Below are positions 1-8,699 of a stretch of 64,000 nucleotides of DNA, piece by piece. The DNA is from Roseivirga thermotolerans (lineage in GTDB: Bacteria; Bacteroidota; Bacteroidia; Cytophagales; Cyclobacteriaceae): NCBI RefSeq assembly GCF_014653175.1, contig NZ_BNAG01000005.1, positions 1 to 64,000 of the forward strand, in the 5' to 3' direction. The position numbers and the translations under genes are program-made. Within the stretch, counting starts at the first letter, position 1. Each line of letters opens with the position of its first letter. Below the pieces are notes generated by a model that was not told the origin of the DNA, searched no databases, and saw only the letters and a program-made list of their open reading frames with translations.

Positions 1-24
1 ATTCCCTTGTTCCAAAAGCGGATG

Positions 25-56
25 CAAAGGTAAAAAACTTATTTTATTAAGTGCAA
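25..56 (-). promoter_or_regulatory. Bacteroidota-type promoter reading left out of the window
   Basis: Read on the minus strand, 32-25 is TACCTTTG, an exact TAnnTTTG -7 box. A TTG at 56-54 lies 21 bases upstream as the -33 element. The -7 box is identical to that of the tRNA-Leu promoter in this window (4655-4662). The transcript would start near base 18 and leave the window, so its product is not visible. The match to a tRNA promoter makes a stable RNA or another strongly expressed gene plausible, but that is inference. Confidence 0.5.
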
Positions 57-107
57 AAGAATTTGAAAAATTTATTTCCAATCCCACACAGCCTCTCAAT
101 TTATCCC

Positions 108-187
108 CCCGTTCCTTGCAAACGGGAGGACAAAAGTAGGAGATTATTTTTGATCTATAAAGCCCTTTTCGAAAATATTTTGAAAAG
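108..187. repeat. Two short inverted repeats downstream of purA
   Basis: CCCGTT at 108-113 pairs with AACGGG at 121-126 over a 7-base loop. CTTTTC at 165-170 pairs with GAAAAG at 182-187 around an AAAATATTTT palindrome (172-181). The second is followed on the plus strand by five T residues, so it resembles an AT-rich terminator. The only gene visible nearby, purA, runs on the minus strand, where the U-tract is absent, so termination of purA here is uncertain. Confidence 0.3.
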
Positions 188-218
188 TTTTTGAGCCATT
201 TTTAGATAGCTCTAGTTA

Positions 219-1487
219 TCAACGGATTACGGTTTGAGTTCTGTCAGGCCCTACCGAAACTATCTTTATTGGAGTATTAGTTTTAGACTCAATAAACTCT
301 ATGTATTGCTTGAGTTGGTCTGGCATATCTCCATAAGATTTTACTTTGGTAAGATCTTTTTTCCAGCCTGGTAACGTTTCATAGACCGGCTCTACTTCTT
401 CATCGAGCAACTGAAATGGCATTTCCTGAGTAAGGGTTCCGTCTTTGAGCTTGTATGCCGTACACACTTTGATCTCGTCTAAAAAGGAAAGAACGTCTGC
501 CTTCATCATAAAAAGTTGGGTTACTCCGTTAATCATGATGGCATAGTTGAGTGCCGGAATATCTAACCAGCCGCACCTACGTGGCCGACCGGTGGTGGCT
601 CCGAACTCATTGCCTTCTTTTTGTATGGCGGCACCAGTACTATCGAACAACTCGGTAGGGAATGGCCCTCCTCCTACTCTCGTACAATAGGCTTTGAAGA
701 TACCGAACACCTCTCCAATGTTTTTGGGAGCTACTCCCAAACCCGTACAGGCTCCGGCTGTCATTGTATTGGAACTGGTTACGTAGGGGTAGCTCCCAAA
801 GTCGATGTCTAGCAACGATCCTTGCGCTCCTTCCGCCAGCACTGTCTGATTGGAGCGTATGCATTCGTTAATCTTATATTCTGAATTAACCAGAGTGAAG
901 TTCTTCAGAAACTCTACTGCCTCAAAGAATGGTTTTTCTACCTGGTTGAGGTCATACTCAAAGTCATAATGCTGAAGTATTCTCTCGTGTTTATTGACGA
1001 GGTTTCTGTAGCGATCTTCGAAGCCAGGAGCCAGTATATCTCCAACTCTCAGTCCGTTTCGGGCAATTTTGTCCTGATATGAAGGCCCTATACCTTTTAA
1101 GGTTGAACCTATTTTATCTTTTCCTTTAGAATGCTCATAGGCAGCATCCAGCAATTTATGTGAGGGCAGAATGAGCTGAGTTTTCTTTGAGATAAAGAGG
1201 TTTTTGGTAAAGTCTATATTGAACTTGGACAAACCTTCTATCTCTTTCTTAAAGATCACCGGGTCTAGCACGACTCCATTACCAATAATATTGAGGATTT
1301 GCTCTCTGAATATACCTGATGGAATTTGATGCAAGACGTGCTTGTGGCCATCGAACTCTAGCGTGTGGCCTGCATTGGGCCCTCCCTGAAATCTTGCCAC
1401 TACATTATACTTTGGAGCAAGGTAATCTACAACCTTACCTTTTCCTTCGTCTCCCCATTGTAAGCCTAATAAGACGTCTACTTTCAT
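219..1487 (-). CDS. purA: Adenylosuccinate synthetase
   Basis: Cytoplasmic enzyme that joins IMP and aspartate using GTP to make adenylosuccinate, the first committed step from IMP to AMP. The 422-residue protein has the usual family length. The phosphate-binding loop GLQWGDEGKGK is at residues 8-18, with the catalytic Asp13. GGPNAGHT follows at 35-42, with His41 as the expected general acid. The C-terminal region holds a GPDRTQT guanine-binding-type segment. The ATG start gives the loop its normal position. The gene lies directly downstream of the STAS and Fur genes on the same strand with only 15 bases between purA and the STAS stop, so the three are probably cotranscribed. Confidence 0.97.
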   Translation of the reverse strand: MKVDVLLGLQWGDEGKGKVVDYLAPKYNVVARFQGGPNAGHTLEFDGHKHVLHQIPSGIFREQILNIIGNGVVLDPVIFKKEIEGLSKFNIDFTKNLFISKKTQLILPSHKLLDAAYEHSKGKDKIGSTLKGIGPSYQDKIARNGLRVGDILAPGFEDRYRNLVNKHERILQHYDFEYDLNQVEKPFFEAVEFLKNFTLVNSEYKINECIRSNQTVLAEGAQGSLLDIDFGSYPYVTSSNTMTAGACTGLGVAPKNIGEVFGIFKAYCTRVGGGPFPTELFDSTGAAIQKEGNEFGATTGRPRRCGWLDIPALNYAIMINGVTQLFMMKADVLSFLDEIKVCTAYKLKDGTLTQEMPFQLLDEEVEPVYETLPGWKKDLTKVKSYGDMPDQLKQYIEFIESKTNTPIKIVSVGPDRTQTVIR

Positions 1488-1502
1488 TATTTATTTATTC
1501 TA

Positions 1503-1844
1503 TCAGGAAATTAATTCGTTAACGGCCTGCTCTACTGAGTCGGCTATTTTAAAGATTGCTGTGAGCTTGGTAATTATTAACAGCTTTTTTACGTGTTCTG
1601 AAGGGTTTACAATAATGACTTCTCCTTCTTGATTTCTAAACTTAGTGAGCAACGTAATGAGTACACCGATACCACTACTGTTAATGTATTTCACCTTTTC
1701 TATATCTATTGCACACTGTACGAGCCCATTGTTAATGGCATCGTTGGCAGCATCGAGCAGACCTGACCCTACTTCTTCGCCAATTAAATTACCTTCTATT
1801 TGGAGTACAATGACTCCCTGGTTTTCGTAGCTCTTAAATGTCAT
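1503..1844 (-). CDS. STAS-domain protein (anti-sigma-factor antagonist type)
   Basis: A 113-residue single STAS domain with no membrane segment. The core loop YINSSGIGVL (residues 53-62) matches the site where SpoIIAA-type antagonists are phosphorylated on serine, with Ser56 or Ser57 as the candidate. In that family the unphosphorylated protein binds an anti-sigma kinase and frees a sigma factor. No RsbW-like kinase or sigma factor gene is adjacent, so the partner is unknown. The ATG lies two bases after the fur stop codon, so translation is probably coupled to fur. It could instead serve a non-sigma signalling role, as many Bacteroidota STAS proteins have no known partner. Confidence 0.85.
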   Translation of the reverse strand: MTFKSYENQGVIVLQIEGNLIGEEVGSGLLDAANDAINNGLVQCAIDIEKVKYINSSGIGVLITLLTKFRNQEGEVIIVNPSEHVKKLLIITKLTAIFKIADSVEQAVNELIS

Positions 1845-1846
1845 GA

Positions 1847-2305
1847 TTAGTCGATTTTGGCTTTTTTGGCCCTTGGTTTAGCGAAAAAGTACAGGGTATG
1901 ATGCATGATGTCTATATCGAACATTTCTTCCAGGGTGTTTTTGATGTTTTGGATTCTTGGGTCGCAAAACTCAATAACTTCAGAAGAGTTCATCATGAGA
2001 ATGTGGTCGTGCTGTTTAAAACCGTATGACTTTTCGTATTGGGCCATGTTTTTACCGAACTGGTGTTTGGTAACCAGATCGCATTCAACGAGCAGATCGA
2101 GTGTATTATATACAGTGGCCCGGGAAACTCTGTAGTTCTTGTTTTTCATACTGATGTACAGAGATTCAACATCGAAATGACCGTCTCTTGTATAAATTTC
2201 TTCGAGTATGGCGAATCGTTCGGGCGTTTTACGCAACGTCTTGTTTTCCAGGTAGGCTGTAAATATCTGTTTTACCTGATCGAATACTTTTGGATTAAGC
2301 GCCAT
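1847..2305 (-). CDS. Fur-family metal- or peroxide-responsive repressor
   Basis: The 152-residue protein has an N-terminal winged helix (residues about 20-85, with [16 protein letters not shown] in the recognition-helix region) and a C-terminal dimerisation/metal domain with KQHDHILM. The family normally carries a CxxC pair shortly after the HDH motif that binds structural zinc. Here that pair is replaced by MMNSS and only one cysteine (in EFCDP) remains, so the Cys4 zinc site is absent. The protein could be Fur, PerR or another subtype; the sequence does not decide which. It is the first gene of a probable fur-STAS-purA transcript, with an exact -7 box 18 bases upstream of the start. Confidence 0.9.
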   Translation of the reverse strand: MALNPKVFDQVKQIFTAYLENKTLRKTPERFAILEEIYTRDGHFDVESLYISMKNKNYRVSRATVYNTLDLLVECDLVTKHQFGKNMAQYEKSYGFKQHDHILMMNSSEVIEFCDPRIQNIKNTLEEMFDIDIMHHTLYFFAKPRAKKAKID

Positions 2306-2322
2306 TACTCCGGGTTAGGGTG

Positions 2323-2330
2323 CAAATATA
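2323..2330 (-). promoter_or_regulatory. -7 promoter box of the fur-STAS-purA unit
   Basis: The minus strand reads TATATTTG, an exact TAnnTTTG match, ending 18 bases before the fur ATG and implying a leader of only about 12 bases. No TTG is found at the ideal -33 distance. A Fur protein often represses its own gene, but no clear operator palindrome is visible here. Confidence 0.5.
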
Positions 2331-2354
2331 AAATAGTTTATGGAATAGCCGCAG

Positions 2355-4574
2355 CTAGATTTCATGAGTGGAATCGTAGCGCGTAACTCTCATCACACCA
2401 GTAACCTTTTCTAGTTTTCTTATGAGTTCATCGAGGTGCTTGGTGCTATTTACGTATAACCGAATTTGCCCATCGAAAATTCCTGTCTCAGTGTCAATGC
2501 TGATGGACTGCATATTTACTTTAAGTTCGCCTGAGATAATATCGGTTACGTCTCTCATCAATCCTACCCTATCGGTACCTATGATGCGGAGCACTGCCAA
2601 GAAGGCATTTTGTTGCTGAGACATCCACTTGGCCTTTACAATGCGGTTGCCATGGCGTGAAAGTAGTTCGGGAGCATTGGGGCAAGTGGTACGATGGATT
2701 TTTATCCCTTCATTGACGGTGATAAACCCAAAGACATCGTCTCCCGGAATGGGGTTACAGCATTTGGCAAAGCGATAATCCAGCACATCCATATCTTCTC
2801 CTATAAGGAGTATGTCTTTACCGCCATGCTCGGCCTTTTTAATGTCATCTGTAAACTCAAACTCTTCGGCCTTGACCTTAAGGGACTTTGTACGTTCTTT
2901 TTTAAAGTCTCTGAAGTTTTTTATTTGAGAGGGGTCAATTATTCCGCGGCCTACTTTATAATAAAAATCAATAATTGTTTTTTCATCGAAGTATGCCCTC
3001 AATTGGTTAACCACATCGCCATCGAAGGGAATCTTCATTTGCTTGAGCTTGCGCTGCACAATTTCCTTTCCGTCTATGGCTGCTTGTTTTTTTGCTTCTT
3101 TAAGAGTGTCTTTAATCTTGGATTTAGCCTTTGAGGTAACAACAAACCTCAACCAATCTTCATTGGGCTTTTGCTTGTTTGAGGTAAGTATTTCAATCTG
3201 ATCTCCATTTTTTAACTGGTAATTGAGTGGTACCAGCTTGTTGTTAACTTTTGCCCCGAGGCATTTGGCCCCAATTTCGGTGTGTATATCAAAAGCAAAG
3301 TCCAGTGCGGTTGCGCCACTAGGCAGTATCTTGAGGTCTCCTTTAGGAGTAAATATGAAAACTTCTTCGTTGAAGAGGTTGGAGCGGAAGTCGTCCACAA
3401 ATTCAATGGCATTGGTATCGTTTTGCTCCAACATATCTCTGACCTTCTGAATCCACATTTCCAGACCAGACTCATGAGATGGACTCATTCCGTCTTTGTA
3501 CTTCCAGTGAGCGGCATACCCCTTTTCTGCGATATCGTCCATACGTTGGGTTCTAATCTGTACTTCAACCCACTTACCGGTGCGGCTCATTACGGTAGTA
3601 TGGAGCGATTCATACCCGTTGGCCTTGGGGGTGCTTACCCAATCTCGTAGCCTGTCGGGGTTGGGTGTATAAAAATCTGTTACTATGGAATATACTTGCC
3701 AACAGGCCGACTTCTCCTGATCGTATGGCGTATCGAGAATTATGCGGACTGCAAACAGATCGTACACTTCTTCAAAAGGTATGCTCTGTTTTTTCATCTT
3801 ATTCCAAATGGAGTAGATTGACTTTGGCCTGCCTTTTACCTCGTACTTTAGACCTGTCTTGTTGAGTTCGTCCAATATTGGGGCAATGAAGCCTTTAATA
3901 AAACGAGCTCTGGACGATTTGCTCTCGGCAATCTTTTCTACAATGTCCTGATATATCTCCGGTTCGGTGTATTTGAGCCAAAGATCTTCGAGCTCCGACT
4001 TAATGGCATATAGCCCCAGCCTGTGGGCTAAGGGGGCGTATAGATAAATAGTTTCAGAAATTATCTTGAGTTGCTTATGACGAGGCATGCTGCCCAATGT
4101 GCGCATATTGTGTAGCCTATCGGCCAGCTTCACCAAAATAACCCTAACATCTTCTGAAAGGGTAAGCAGCATTTTTCTGAAGTTTTCGGCCTGTTGAGAG
4201 CTACCATGATCGAACACTCCAGATATCTTGGTGAGACCATCGATAATTTTAGCCACTTTTGGACCGAAGGAGTTTTTTATTTCATCGAGCTCAATCTCGG
4301 TATCTTCTACCACATCGTGAAGAAGTGCCGCTATAATGGATGTAGTACCTAGACCAATCTCTTCAACGCAGATTTCGGCTACTGCCAGTGGATGAAAGAT
4401 ATATGGCTCTCCTGATTTTCTGCGCATCTCTTTGTGCGCATCCAGCGACAAATTGAAAGCCTTCTTAATGAGTTTGGCATCATTGTCTTTCAGAAAGGGT
4501 TTGGCCTTTCTAAGCAGTCTTCTATACCTTCTAAGAATCTCTTTTCGTTCCGCTTCAACATCAACTGCAATCAT
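2355..4574 (-). CDS. Bifunctional (p)ppGpp synthetase/hydrolase, RelA/SpoT family
   Basis: Makes and degrades the stringent-response alarmone (p)ppGpp from ATP and GTP/GDP. The 739-residue protein has the full long-RSH layout. The hydrolase HD domain (about 50-200) includes LLHDVVEDTEI with intact HD and ED residues. The synthetase domain (about 240-350) includes YDLFAVRII and ANGYESLHTTV. A TGS domain (about 400-470) has IFTPKGDLKILPSGATALDF. A CC...C zinc-finger-like region lies near 610-640, followed by a C-terminal ACT domain. Both catalytic halves appear intact, so it is probably the main bifunctional (SpoT-like) enzyme. The ATG start is the first in frame. Its stop lies 49 bases upstream of the fur start. 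Confidence 0.96.
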   Translation of the reverse strand: MIAVDVEAERKEILRRYRRLLRKAKPFLKDNDAKLIKKAFNLSLDAHKEMRRKSGEPYIFHPLAVAEICVEEIGLGTTSIIAALLHDVVEDTEIELDEIKNSFGPKVAKIIDGLTKISGVFDHGSSQQAENFRKMLLTLSEDVRVILVKLADRLHNMRTLGSMPRHKQLKIISETIYLYAPLAHRLGLYAIKSELEDLWLKYTEPEIYQDIVEKIAESKSSRARFIKGFIAPILDELNKTGLKYEVKGRPKSIYSIWNKMKKQSIPFEEVYDLFAVRIILDTPYDQEKSACWQVYSIVTDFYTPNPDRLRDWVSTPKANGYESLHTTVMSRTGKWVEVQIRTQRMDDIAEKGYAAHWKYKDGMSPSHESGLEMWIQKVRDMLEQNDTNAIEFVDDFRSNLFNEEVFIFTPKGDLKILPSGATALDFAFDIHTEIGAKCLGAKVNNKLVPLNYQLKNGDQIEILTSNKQKPNEDWLRFVVTSKAKSKIKDTLKEAKKQAAIDGKEIVQRKLKQMKIPFDGDVVNQLRAYFDEKTIIDFYYKVGRGIIDPSQIKNFRDFKKERTKSLKVKAEEFEFTDDIKKAEHGGKDILLIGEDMDVLDYRFAKCCNPIPGDDVFGFITVNEGIKIHRTTCPNAPELLSRHGNRIVKAKWMSQQQNAFLAVLRIIGTDRVGLMRDVTDIISGELKVNMQSISIDTETGIFDGQIRLYVNSTKHLDELIRKLEKVTGVMRVTRYDSTHEI

Positions 4575-4632
4575 AAAGTAAAGTTAGCTAGAAGTAAGGT
4601 TATAAGTGTTAAAAAAATATGCAAACAATTTA

Positions 4633-4662
4633 TTGACTTCAAAAGGAATTCCTATACCTTTG
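4633..4662 (+). promoter_or_regulatory. Promoter of tRNA-Leu
   Basis: TTG at 4633-4635 and TACCTTTG at 4655-4662 are separated by 19 bases, a textbook Bacteroidota promoter (-33 TTG, -7 TAnnTTTG). The expected transcript start near 4668 is about 15 bases before the tRNA. Confidence 0.8.
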
Positions 4663-4683
4663 CAATCCATTTCGAAACAGCCA

Positions 4684-4765
4684 GCGGATGTGGCGAAATT
4701 GGTAGACGCACTAGACTTAGGATCTAGCGCCTCCGGGCATGGGGGTTCGAGTCCCTCCATCCGCA
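4684..4765 (+). tRNA. tRNA-Leu (anticodon UAG)
   Basis: An 82-nt cloverleaf. The acceptor stem GCGGATG (4684-4690) pairs with CATCCGC (4758-4764), and discriminator A is at 4765. The anticodon stem CTAGA/TCTAG encloses loop CTTAGGA with anticodon TAG at 4718-4720, reading CTN leucine codons. A class II variable arm follows, then a T arm with GGTTCGAGTCC. The 3' CCA is not encoded (the next bases are CAA), so it must be added after transcription. Confidence 0.97.
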
Positions 4766-4772
4766 CAAATTG

Positions 4773-4803
4773 AACCCTCGGTCGAAAGATTTGAGGGTTT
4801 TTA
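4773..4803 (+). terminator. Intrinsic terminator between tRNA-Leu and tig
   Basis: AACCCTC (4773-4779) pairs with GAGGGTT (4793-4799), closed by a G-T pair, with a short T tract after it. It ends only 25 bases before the TTG start of trigger factor, leaving little room for a separate tig promoter. It may therefore act as a leaky terminator inside a tRNA-tig transcript. Confidence 0.7.
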
Positions 4804-4827
4804 TTTATTGACAAAAACAGTAAAGCA

Positions 4828-6159
4828 TTGGACATTACTTTAGACAAAAAAGATTCGAATGTCGCTTCTATTAAAGTTAAATTAAACGAAGCTGATTATC
4901 AATCGAAAGTAAACGAAAAGATCAAGGACTATAGCAAAAAAGCCCAGATCAAAGGTTTCAGACAGGGCAAGGTTCCACAGGGTCTTATCAAGAAAATGTA
5001 CGGCAAGTCTATTTTGGTTGATGAAATCAACCATATGGTAGGTCATGCTATCCAAGACTACATTAGAGATAATGAGCTTAAAATTTTGGGAGAGCCAATT
5101 CCCAACCAGCAGCAAATTGAATCGGTAGACTGGGACAATCAGGTGGACTTTGAGTTCGAGTACAACATTGGTCTTGTTGACGACTTTAAAGTAGACCTAA
5201 CAAAAAAGGTAAAAGTAACCGAGTACGAGATTGACGTAAACGACAAGGTTATTGACCAAACCATTGACGATGTCAGAAGTCAGTTTGGAAAAATGACTAA
5301 CCCGGAAGTGAGCGAAGAAGGAGATTTGCTTTATGGCACCCTAACTCAAGAAGGCACGGACTTTAGCCATGACACTACTTTCGATCCTTCTGTACTTACC
5401 AAAACCAATGCTAAGAAGTTTGTAGGCAAAAAGAAGGGCGATGTGATTGCTCTCGATTTGGGCAAACTTTTCAAAGAGAAAAGTCAGCAAGCCGCTCATT
5501 TAGGAAAAACACCTGATGAAATCGAAGGCATGGATCTGAACTTCAGTTTTGAAGTTAAGAATGTAAACCGAAGAGAATTGGCTGAGGTGAATCAGGAGTT
5601 ATTCGACAAAACCTTCGGCCCGGATACTGTTTCGAACGAGGAAGAATTCAGAGCTAAAGTAGCCGATACTATATCTGAAAATTACTCAAGAGAAACCACG
5701 GCTTGGTTAAATAAAACCATTCAGGACGAGCTAATTAAGAATACCAAGATTGCCCTTCCCGATGGATTCCTTAAAGATTGGTTGAAGCTTTCTAGTGAAG
5801 GCAAAGTGACCGATGCTGACCTGGAGAAAGAATATGATATTTATGCCGATCAGCTAAGATGGAACCTCATTTCAGGTCAGGTAGCTAAGGAGAACGAGAT
5901 TAAGCCTGAGCATGAGGACATTAAAGCAGCCACGCAAAAAATGATTGAGGCTCAATTTAGAGGATCAGGATTAGGACAGCTGGCCGATCAGATGGATTCG
6001 TTTGTTGAGCACTACCTACAAGGCGAAAACGGCCAAAATTATATGAAAATGGCTGAGCAGGTGCAGGAAGAAAAGGTGCTCGAATTCATCAAAGAGAAGA
6101 TCGAAATTAAGTCGAAAAAAGTTAGTCTGGACGAGTTCAAGGAAATCGTTAATAAGTAA
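4828..6159 (+). CDS. tig: Trigger factor, ribosome-bound chaperone
   Basis: Ribosome-associated chaperone that meets nascent chains at the exit tunnel. The 443-residue protein carries the L23-contact loop KGFRQGKVPQGLIKK (about 42-56), the signature of the N-terminal ribosome-binding domain. An FKBP-like region and a long charged helical C-terminal domain follow, as in other Bacteroidota trigger factors. The start is a TTG codon (4828-4830). It gives the expected N-terminus MDITLDKK, and no in-frame ATG offers a complete N-domain. It precedes clpP and clpX, the classic tig-clpP-clpX order, but a strong terminator separates it from clpP. Confidence 0.95.
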   Translation: MDITLDKKDSNVASIKVKLNEADYQSKVNEKIKDYSKKAQIKGFRQGKVPQGLIKKMYGKSILVDEINHMVGHAIQDYIRDNELKILGEPIPNQQQIESVDWDNQVDFEFEYNIGLVDDFKVDLTKKVKVTEYEIDVNDKVIDQTIDDVRSQFGKMTNPEVSEEGDLLYGTLTQEGTDFSHDTTFDPSVLTKTNAKKFVGKKKGDVIALDLGKLFKEKSQQAAHLGKTPDEIEGMDLNFSFEVKNVNRRELAEVNQELFDKTFGPDTVSNEEEFRAKVADTISENYSRETTAWLNKTIQDELIKNTKIALPDGFLKDWLKLSSEGKVTDADLEKEYDIYADQLRWNLISGQVAKENEIKPEHEDIKAATQKMIEAQFRGSGLGQLADQMDSFVEHYLQGENGQNYMKMAEQVQEEKVLEFIKEKIEIKSKKVSLDEFKEIVNK

Positions 6160-6192
6160 GCGAACCTTTGGTACTTGCAAGATGTTAAATGA

Positions 6193-6221
6193 AAGTCCTT
6201 TCTCGGAAGGGCTTTTTTTTT
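6193..6221 (+). terminator. Intrinsic terminator after tig
   Basis: AAGTCCTT (6193-6200) pairs with AAGGGCTT (6207-6214), with one G-T pair and a 6-base loop, followed by a run of T. A standard rho-independent terminator for tig. Confidence 0.85.
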
Positions 6222-6228
6222 AATTTTG
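6221..6228 (+). promoter_or_regulatory. Possible -7 box for clpP-clpX
   Basis: TAATTTTG fits TAnnTTTG exactly and starts right at the end of the tig terminator T tract, 24 bases before the clpP ATG. The -33 position falls in the terminator arm and has no TTG, so support is partial. An AAGGTGA ribosome-binding-like stretch follows at 6236-6242. Confidence 0.4.
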
Positions 6229-6251
6229 TTCAGTTAAGGTGAATTAAACTA

Positions 6252-6920
6252 ATGATCAACAAAGACGAATTCAGAAAATACGCTATTCATAATCAGGGAG
6301 TTCAGGGTTCTACATTCGATGCTTATACGAATTGGGTAGAGAACATGACTCGTTCGGTTATTGAAGAAAGACCGACCCGATTTGCAGAAATTGATGTTTT
6401 CTCCAGACTTATTATGGACAGAATCATCTTTTTGGGCATGGGGGTAGACGATAATATTGCGAACATTATTACAGCACAGTTGCTCTTTTTGGAGTCGGTA
6501 GATCCTCAAAGAGACATCACCATGTATATCAACAGCCCTGGTGGGTCTGTATATGCCGGCTTGGGCATGTATGACACCATGCAGTTTGTTAAGCCCGATG
6601 TGGCTACCATTTGCACCGGTATGGCTGCTTCTATGGCTGCAGTGCTAATGAGTGCCGGAGCGGAAGGCAAAAGAGCCGCTTTACCTCACTCAAGAATAAT
6701 GATTCACCAGCCAAGTGGCGGTATGCAGGGGCAGTCCAGAGACATGGAAATTACCCTAAAGCAGATGCAGGAACTACGAAAGGACTTGTACGACATTTTA
6801 TCAAAACACACTGGCCAGCCTTACGAGAAAATTGAGCAAGACTCTGATAGAGATTATTGGATGCGTGCGGCTGAAGCTAAAGAGTATGGTCTTATTGACG
6901 AGGTACTCTCAAGAAAATAA
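6252..6920 (+). CDS. clpP: ATP-dependent Clp protease proteolytic subunit
   Basis: Serine protease that forms the tetradecameric degradation chamber used by ClpX. The 222-residue protein shows the complete catalytic triad. Ser127 is in GMAASMAAV, His152 is in RIMIHQPSGG, and Asp201 is at the end of DSDRD. The oligomer-contact segment YINSPGGSVYAG is at 92-103. The ATG start has an AAGGTGA Shine-Dalgarno-like stretch about 10 bases upstream. clpX follows after six bases, so the two subunits are made from one transcript. Confidence 0.98.
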   Translation: MINKDEFRKYAIHNQGVQGSTFDAYTNWVENMTRSVIEERPTRFAEIDVFSRLIMDRIIFLGMGVDDNIANIITAQLLFLESVDPQRDITMYINSPGGSVYAGLGMYDTMQFVKPDVATICTGMAASMAAVLMSAGAEGKRAALPHSRIMIHQPSGGMQGQSRDMEITLKQMQELRKDLYDILSKHTGQPYEKIEQDSDRDYWMRAAEAKEYGLIDEVLSRK

Positions 6921-6926
6921 AAGATT

Positions 6927-8153
6927 ATGGCAGAGGTTACTTGTTCGTTTTGCGGACGCAACAAAAAAGATGTTGACTTGATGATATCGGGTATTCATGC
7001 CCATATATGTAATCACTGTATTACTCAAGCCAACCAGATTCTTTCGGAAGAACTTAAAACGAAGTCTTCTGAAGACTCTCCTAAATTCAACCTAATTAAA
7101 CCGGTTGAAATGAAGAAGTATCTTGACCAGTATGTGGTAGGTCAGGATGAAGCCAAGAAGGTAATCTCTGTAGCTGTTTATAATCACTATAAGCGGCTTA
7201 TTCAAAAATCTAACGATGATGATGTTGTGATTGAAAAGTCCAACATCATCATGGTTGGTGAAACAGGTACGGGCAAGACCTACATCGCTAAAACGCTGGC
7301 CAAAATACTTCAGGTTCCTTTTTGCATAGCTGATGCTACAGTTCTTACTGAAGCTGGTTATGTTGGAGAGGATGTTGAAAGTATTCTCACCAGACTTCTC
7401 CAAGCGGCCAACTATGATGTTGAGTCTGCCGAACGAGGAATCATCTATATTGATGAGATTGATAAAATAGCCCGCAAATCGGATAATCCATCCATTACGC
7501 GCGATGTTAGCGGTGAAGGTGTTCAGCAGGCACTTTTAAAGCTTTTAGAGGGAACGGCCGTAAATGTCCCCCCTCAGGGAGGAAGAAAACACCCTGATCA
7601 GAAAATGATCTCGGTAAATACGGACAACATTTTGTTTATCTGTGGTGGCGCTTTTGATGGTATTTCGCGACACATTGCCAACAGGTTAAACACTCAGCCT
7701 CTGGGCTTTGCTGTAGGTAAGGATGAACAGATGCAGGTTGATCGTGACAACCTTCACCAATATGTAAATGCTCAAGACCTTAAAAACTTTGGTCTGATTC
7801 CGGAGTTGATCGGTAGGCTTCCTATTGTCACTCACCTGAACCCTCTGGATCCGGAGATTCTCAAGAATATTCTAACAGCTCCTAAGAACGCTCTGATAAA
7901 GCAGTACACCAAGCTTTTTGATATGGAAGAAAAAAAGCTGGTGTTCGAAGAAAGTGCGCTTGACTATATAGTCGAAAAAGCGTTAGAGTTTAAGCTTGGT
8001 GCCAGGGGACTTCGCTCTATCTGTGAGGCGATTATGACCGATGCTATGTTTGAGTTGCCCTCTGACCCTGAAACACAGGAGCTAGTTATTGACAAAAAAT
8101 ACGCAAGAGAGAAGTTCGAGAAGTCTAAGTTCAAGAAACTTAAGGTGGCGTAA
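6927..8153 (+). CDS. clpX: ATP-dependent Clp protease ATP-binding subunit ClpX
   Basis: AAA+ unfoldase that recognises tagged proteins and feeds them to ClpP. The 408-residue protein starts with a C4 zinc-binding domain (Cys6, Cys9, Cys28, Cys31). The Walker A GETGTGKT is at 111-118 and the Walker [10 protein letters not shown] is about 60 residues later. Pore-loop, sensor-1 and sensor-2 (GARGLRS) regions follow. Length and domain order are those of ordinary ClpX. It is the last gene of the clpPX unit and converges on queD. Confidence 0.98.
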   Translation: MAEVTCSFCGRNKKDVDLMISGIHAHICNHCITQANQILSEELKTKSSEDSPKFNLIKPVEMKKYLDQYVVGQDEAKKVISVAVYNHYKRLIQKSNDDDVVIEKSNIIMVGETGTGKTYIAKTLAKILQVPFCIADATVLTEAGYVGEDVESILTRLLQAANYDVESAERGIIYIDEIDKIARKSDNPSITRDVSGEGVQQALLKLLEGTAVNVPPQGGRKHPDQKMISVNTDNILFICGGAFDGISRHIANRLNTQPLGFAVGKDEQMQVDRDNLHQYVNAQDLKNFGLIPELIGRLPIVTHLNPLDPEILKNILTAPKNALIKQYTKLFDMEEKKLVFEESALDYIVEKALEFKLGARGLRSICEAIMTDAMFELPSDPETQELVIDKKYAREKFEKSKFKKLKVA

Positions 8154-8208
8154 GAAGTCGAGCAAGGTTTAACCGAATCTACTTCAGGTTTCTTTTGCCG
8201 ATCGACTC

Positions 8209-8628
8209 TTATTCCCCGAAGTACTCTACAAAGTTTCTTGGGGTCTCGTAGAGCTTTAACGAATGAAGCTTGCCGTGTGGAGTAATGGCATCTACCTTGG
8301 GTGCCAAAATTTTCCATATCTCCATCACTAATATCTCACAGCTCGCCATTTTACCTCTCATAAAATCTACATCGAGGTTGAGGTTTTTATGATCGAGCTT
8401 ATCGATCACCTCGGCTTTAATAAGTTCAGAAAGTTGTTTTAAATCCACTACAAAACCGGTTTCCGGATCTGGCATACCCTTTACAGTGGTGATTAACTCA
8501 AAATTATGGCCATGCCAGTTGGCATTGGCACAGGGACCAAAAACCTCCTGATTCTTTTCATCGCTCCAATTGGGATTATACAACTTGTGTGCAGCGTTGA
8601 AATGTTCTTTTCTACTGACGTAAACCAT
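8209..8628 (-). CDS. queD: 6-carboxytetrahydropterin synthase (QueD/PTPS family)
   Basis: Converts dihydroneopterin triphosphate to 6-carboxytetrahydropterin, the second step to 7-deazaguanine and queuosine. In the 139-residue form the zinc ligands are His14 (HFNAAH), His39 and His41 (WHGHN). The catalytic cysteine is Cys33 (FGPCAN), and DHKNLN carries the conserved Asp/His relay. An ATG at 8628 is preferred over one 14 codons upstream because the family begins at MVYVSRKEHFNAAH, and a -7 box lies at 8654-8647, inside the longer version. QueE of the same pathway is encoded at 30499. Some PTPS homologues serve biopterin synthesis, but the Cys and the QueE gene favour QueD. Confidence 0.9.
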   Translation of the reverse strand: MVYVSRKEHFNAAHKLYNPNWSDEKNQEVFGPCANANWHGHNFELITTVKGMPDPETGFVVDLKQLSELIKAEVIDKLDHKNLNLDVDFMRGKMASCEILVMEIWKILAPKVDAITPHGKLHSLKLYETPRNFVEYFGE

Positions 8629-8646
8629 ACTTTCTAAAATTGGCTG

Positions 8647-8654
8647 CAAATATA
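8647..8654 (-). promoter_or_regulatory. -7 promoter box of queD
   Basis: The minus strand reads TATATTTG, an exact TAnnTTTG match, ending 18 bases before the chosen ATG. The spacing equals that of the fur promoter in this window. No clear -33 element is seen. Confidence 0.5.
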
Positions 8655-8699
8655 AGTGTTTTCTGAGCAAGGGACATGTCTAATCGGAAAGATTACTAC

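Noticed and set aside
3212-3475. Long minus-strand overlapping frame inside the Rel/Spo gene
   Set aside because: Entirely inside a well-supported gene in another frame.
8156-8207. Weak AGTCGA/TCGACT inverted repeat between clpX and queD
   Set aside because: Only 6 bp of perfect stem over a 40-base loop and no T tract, so not convincing as a terminator.
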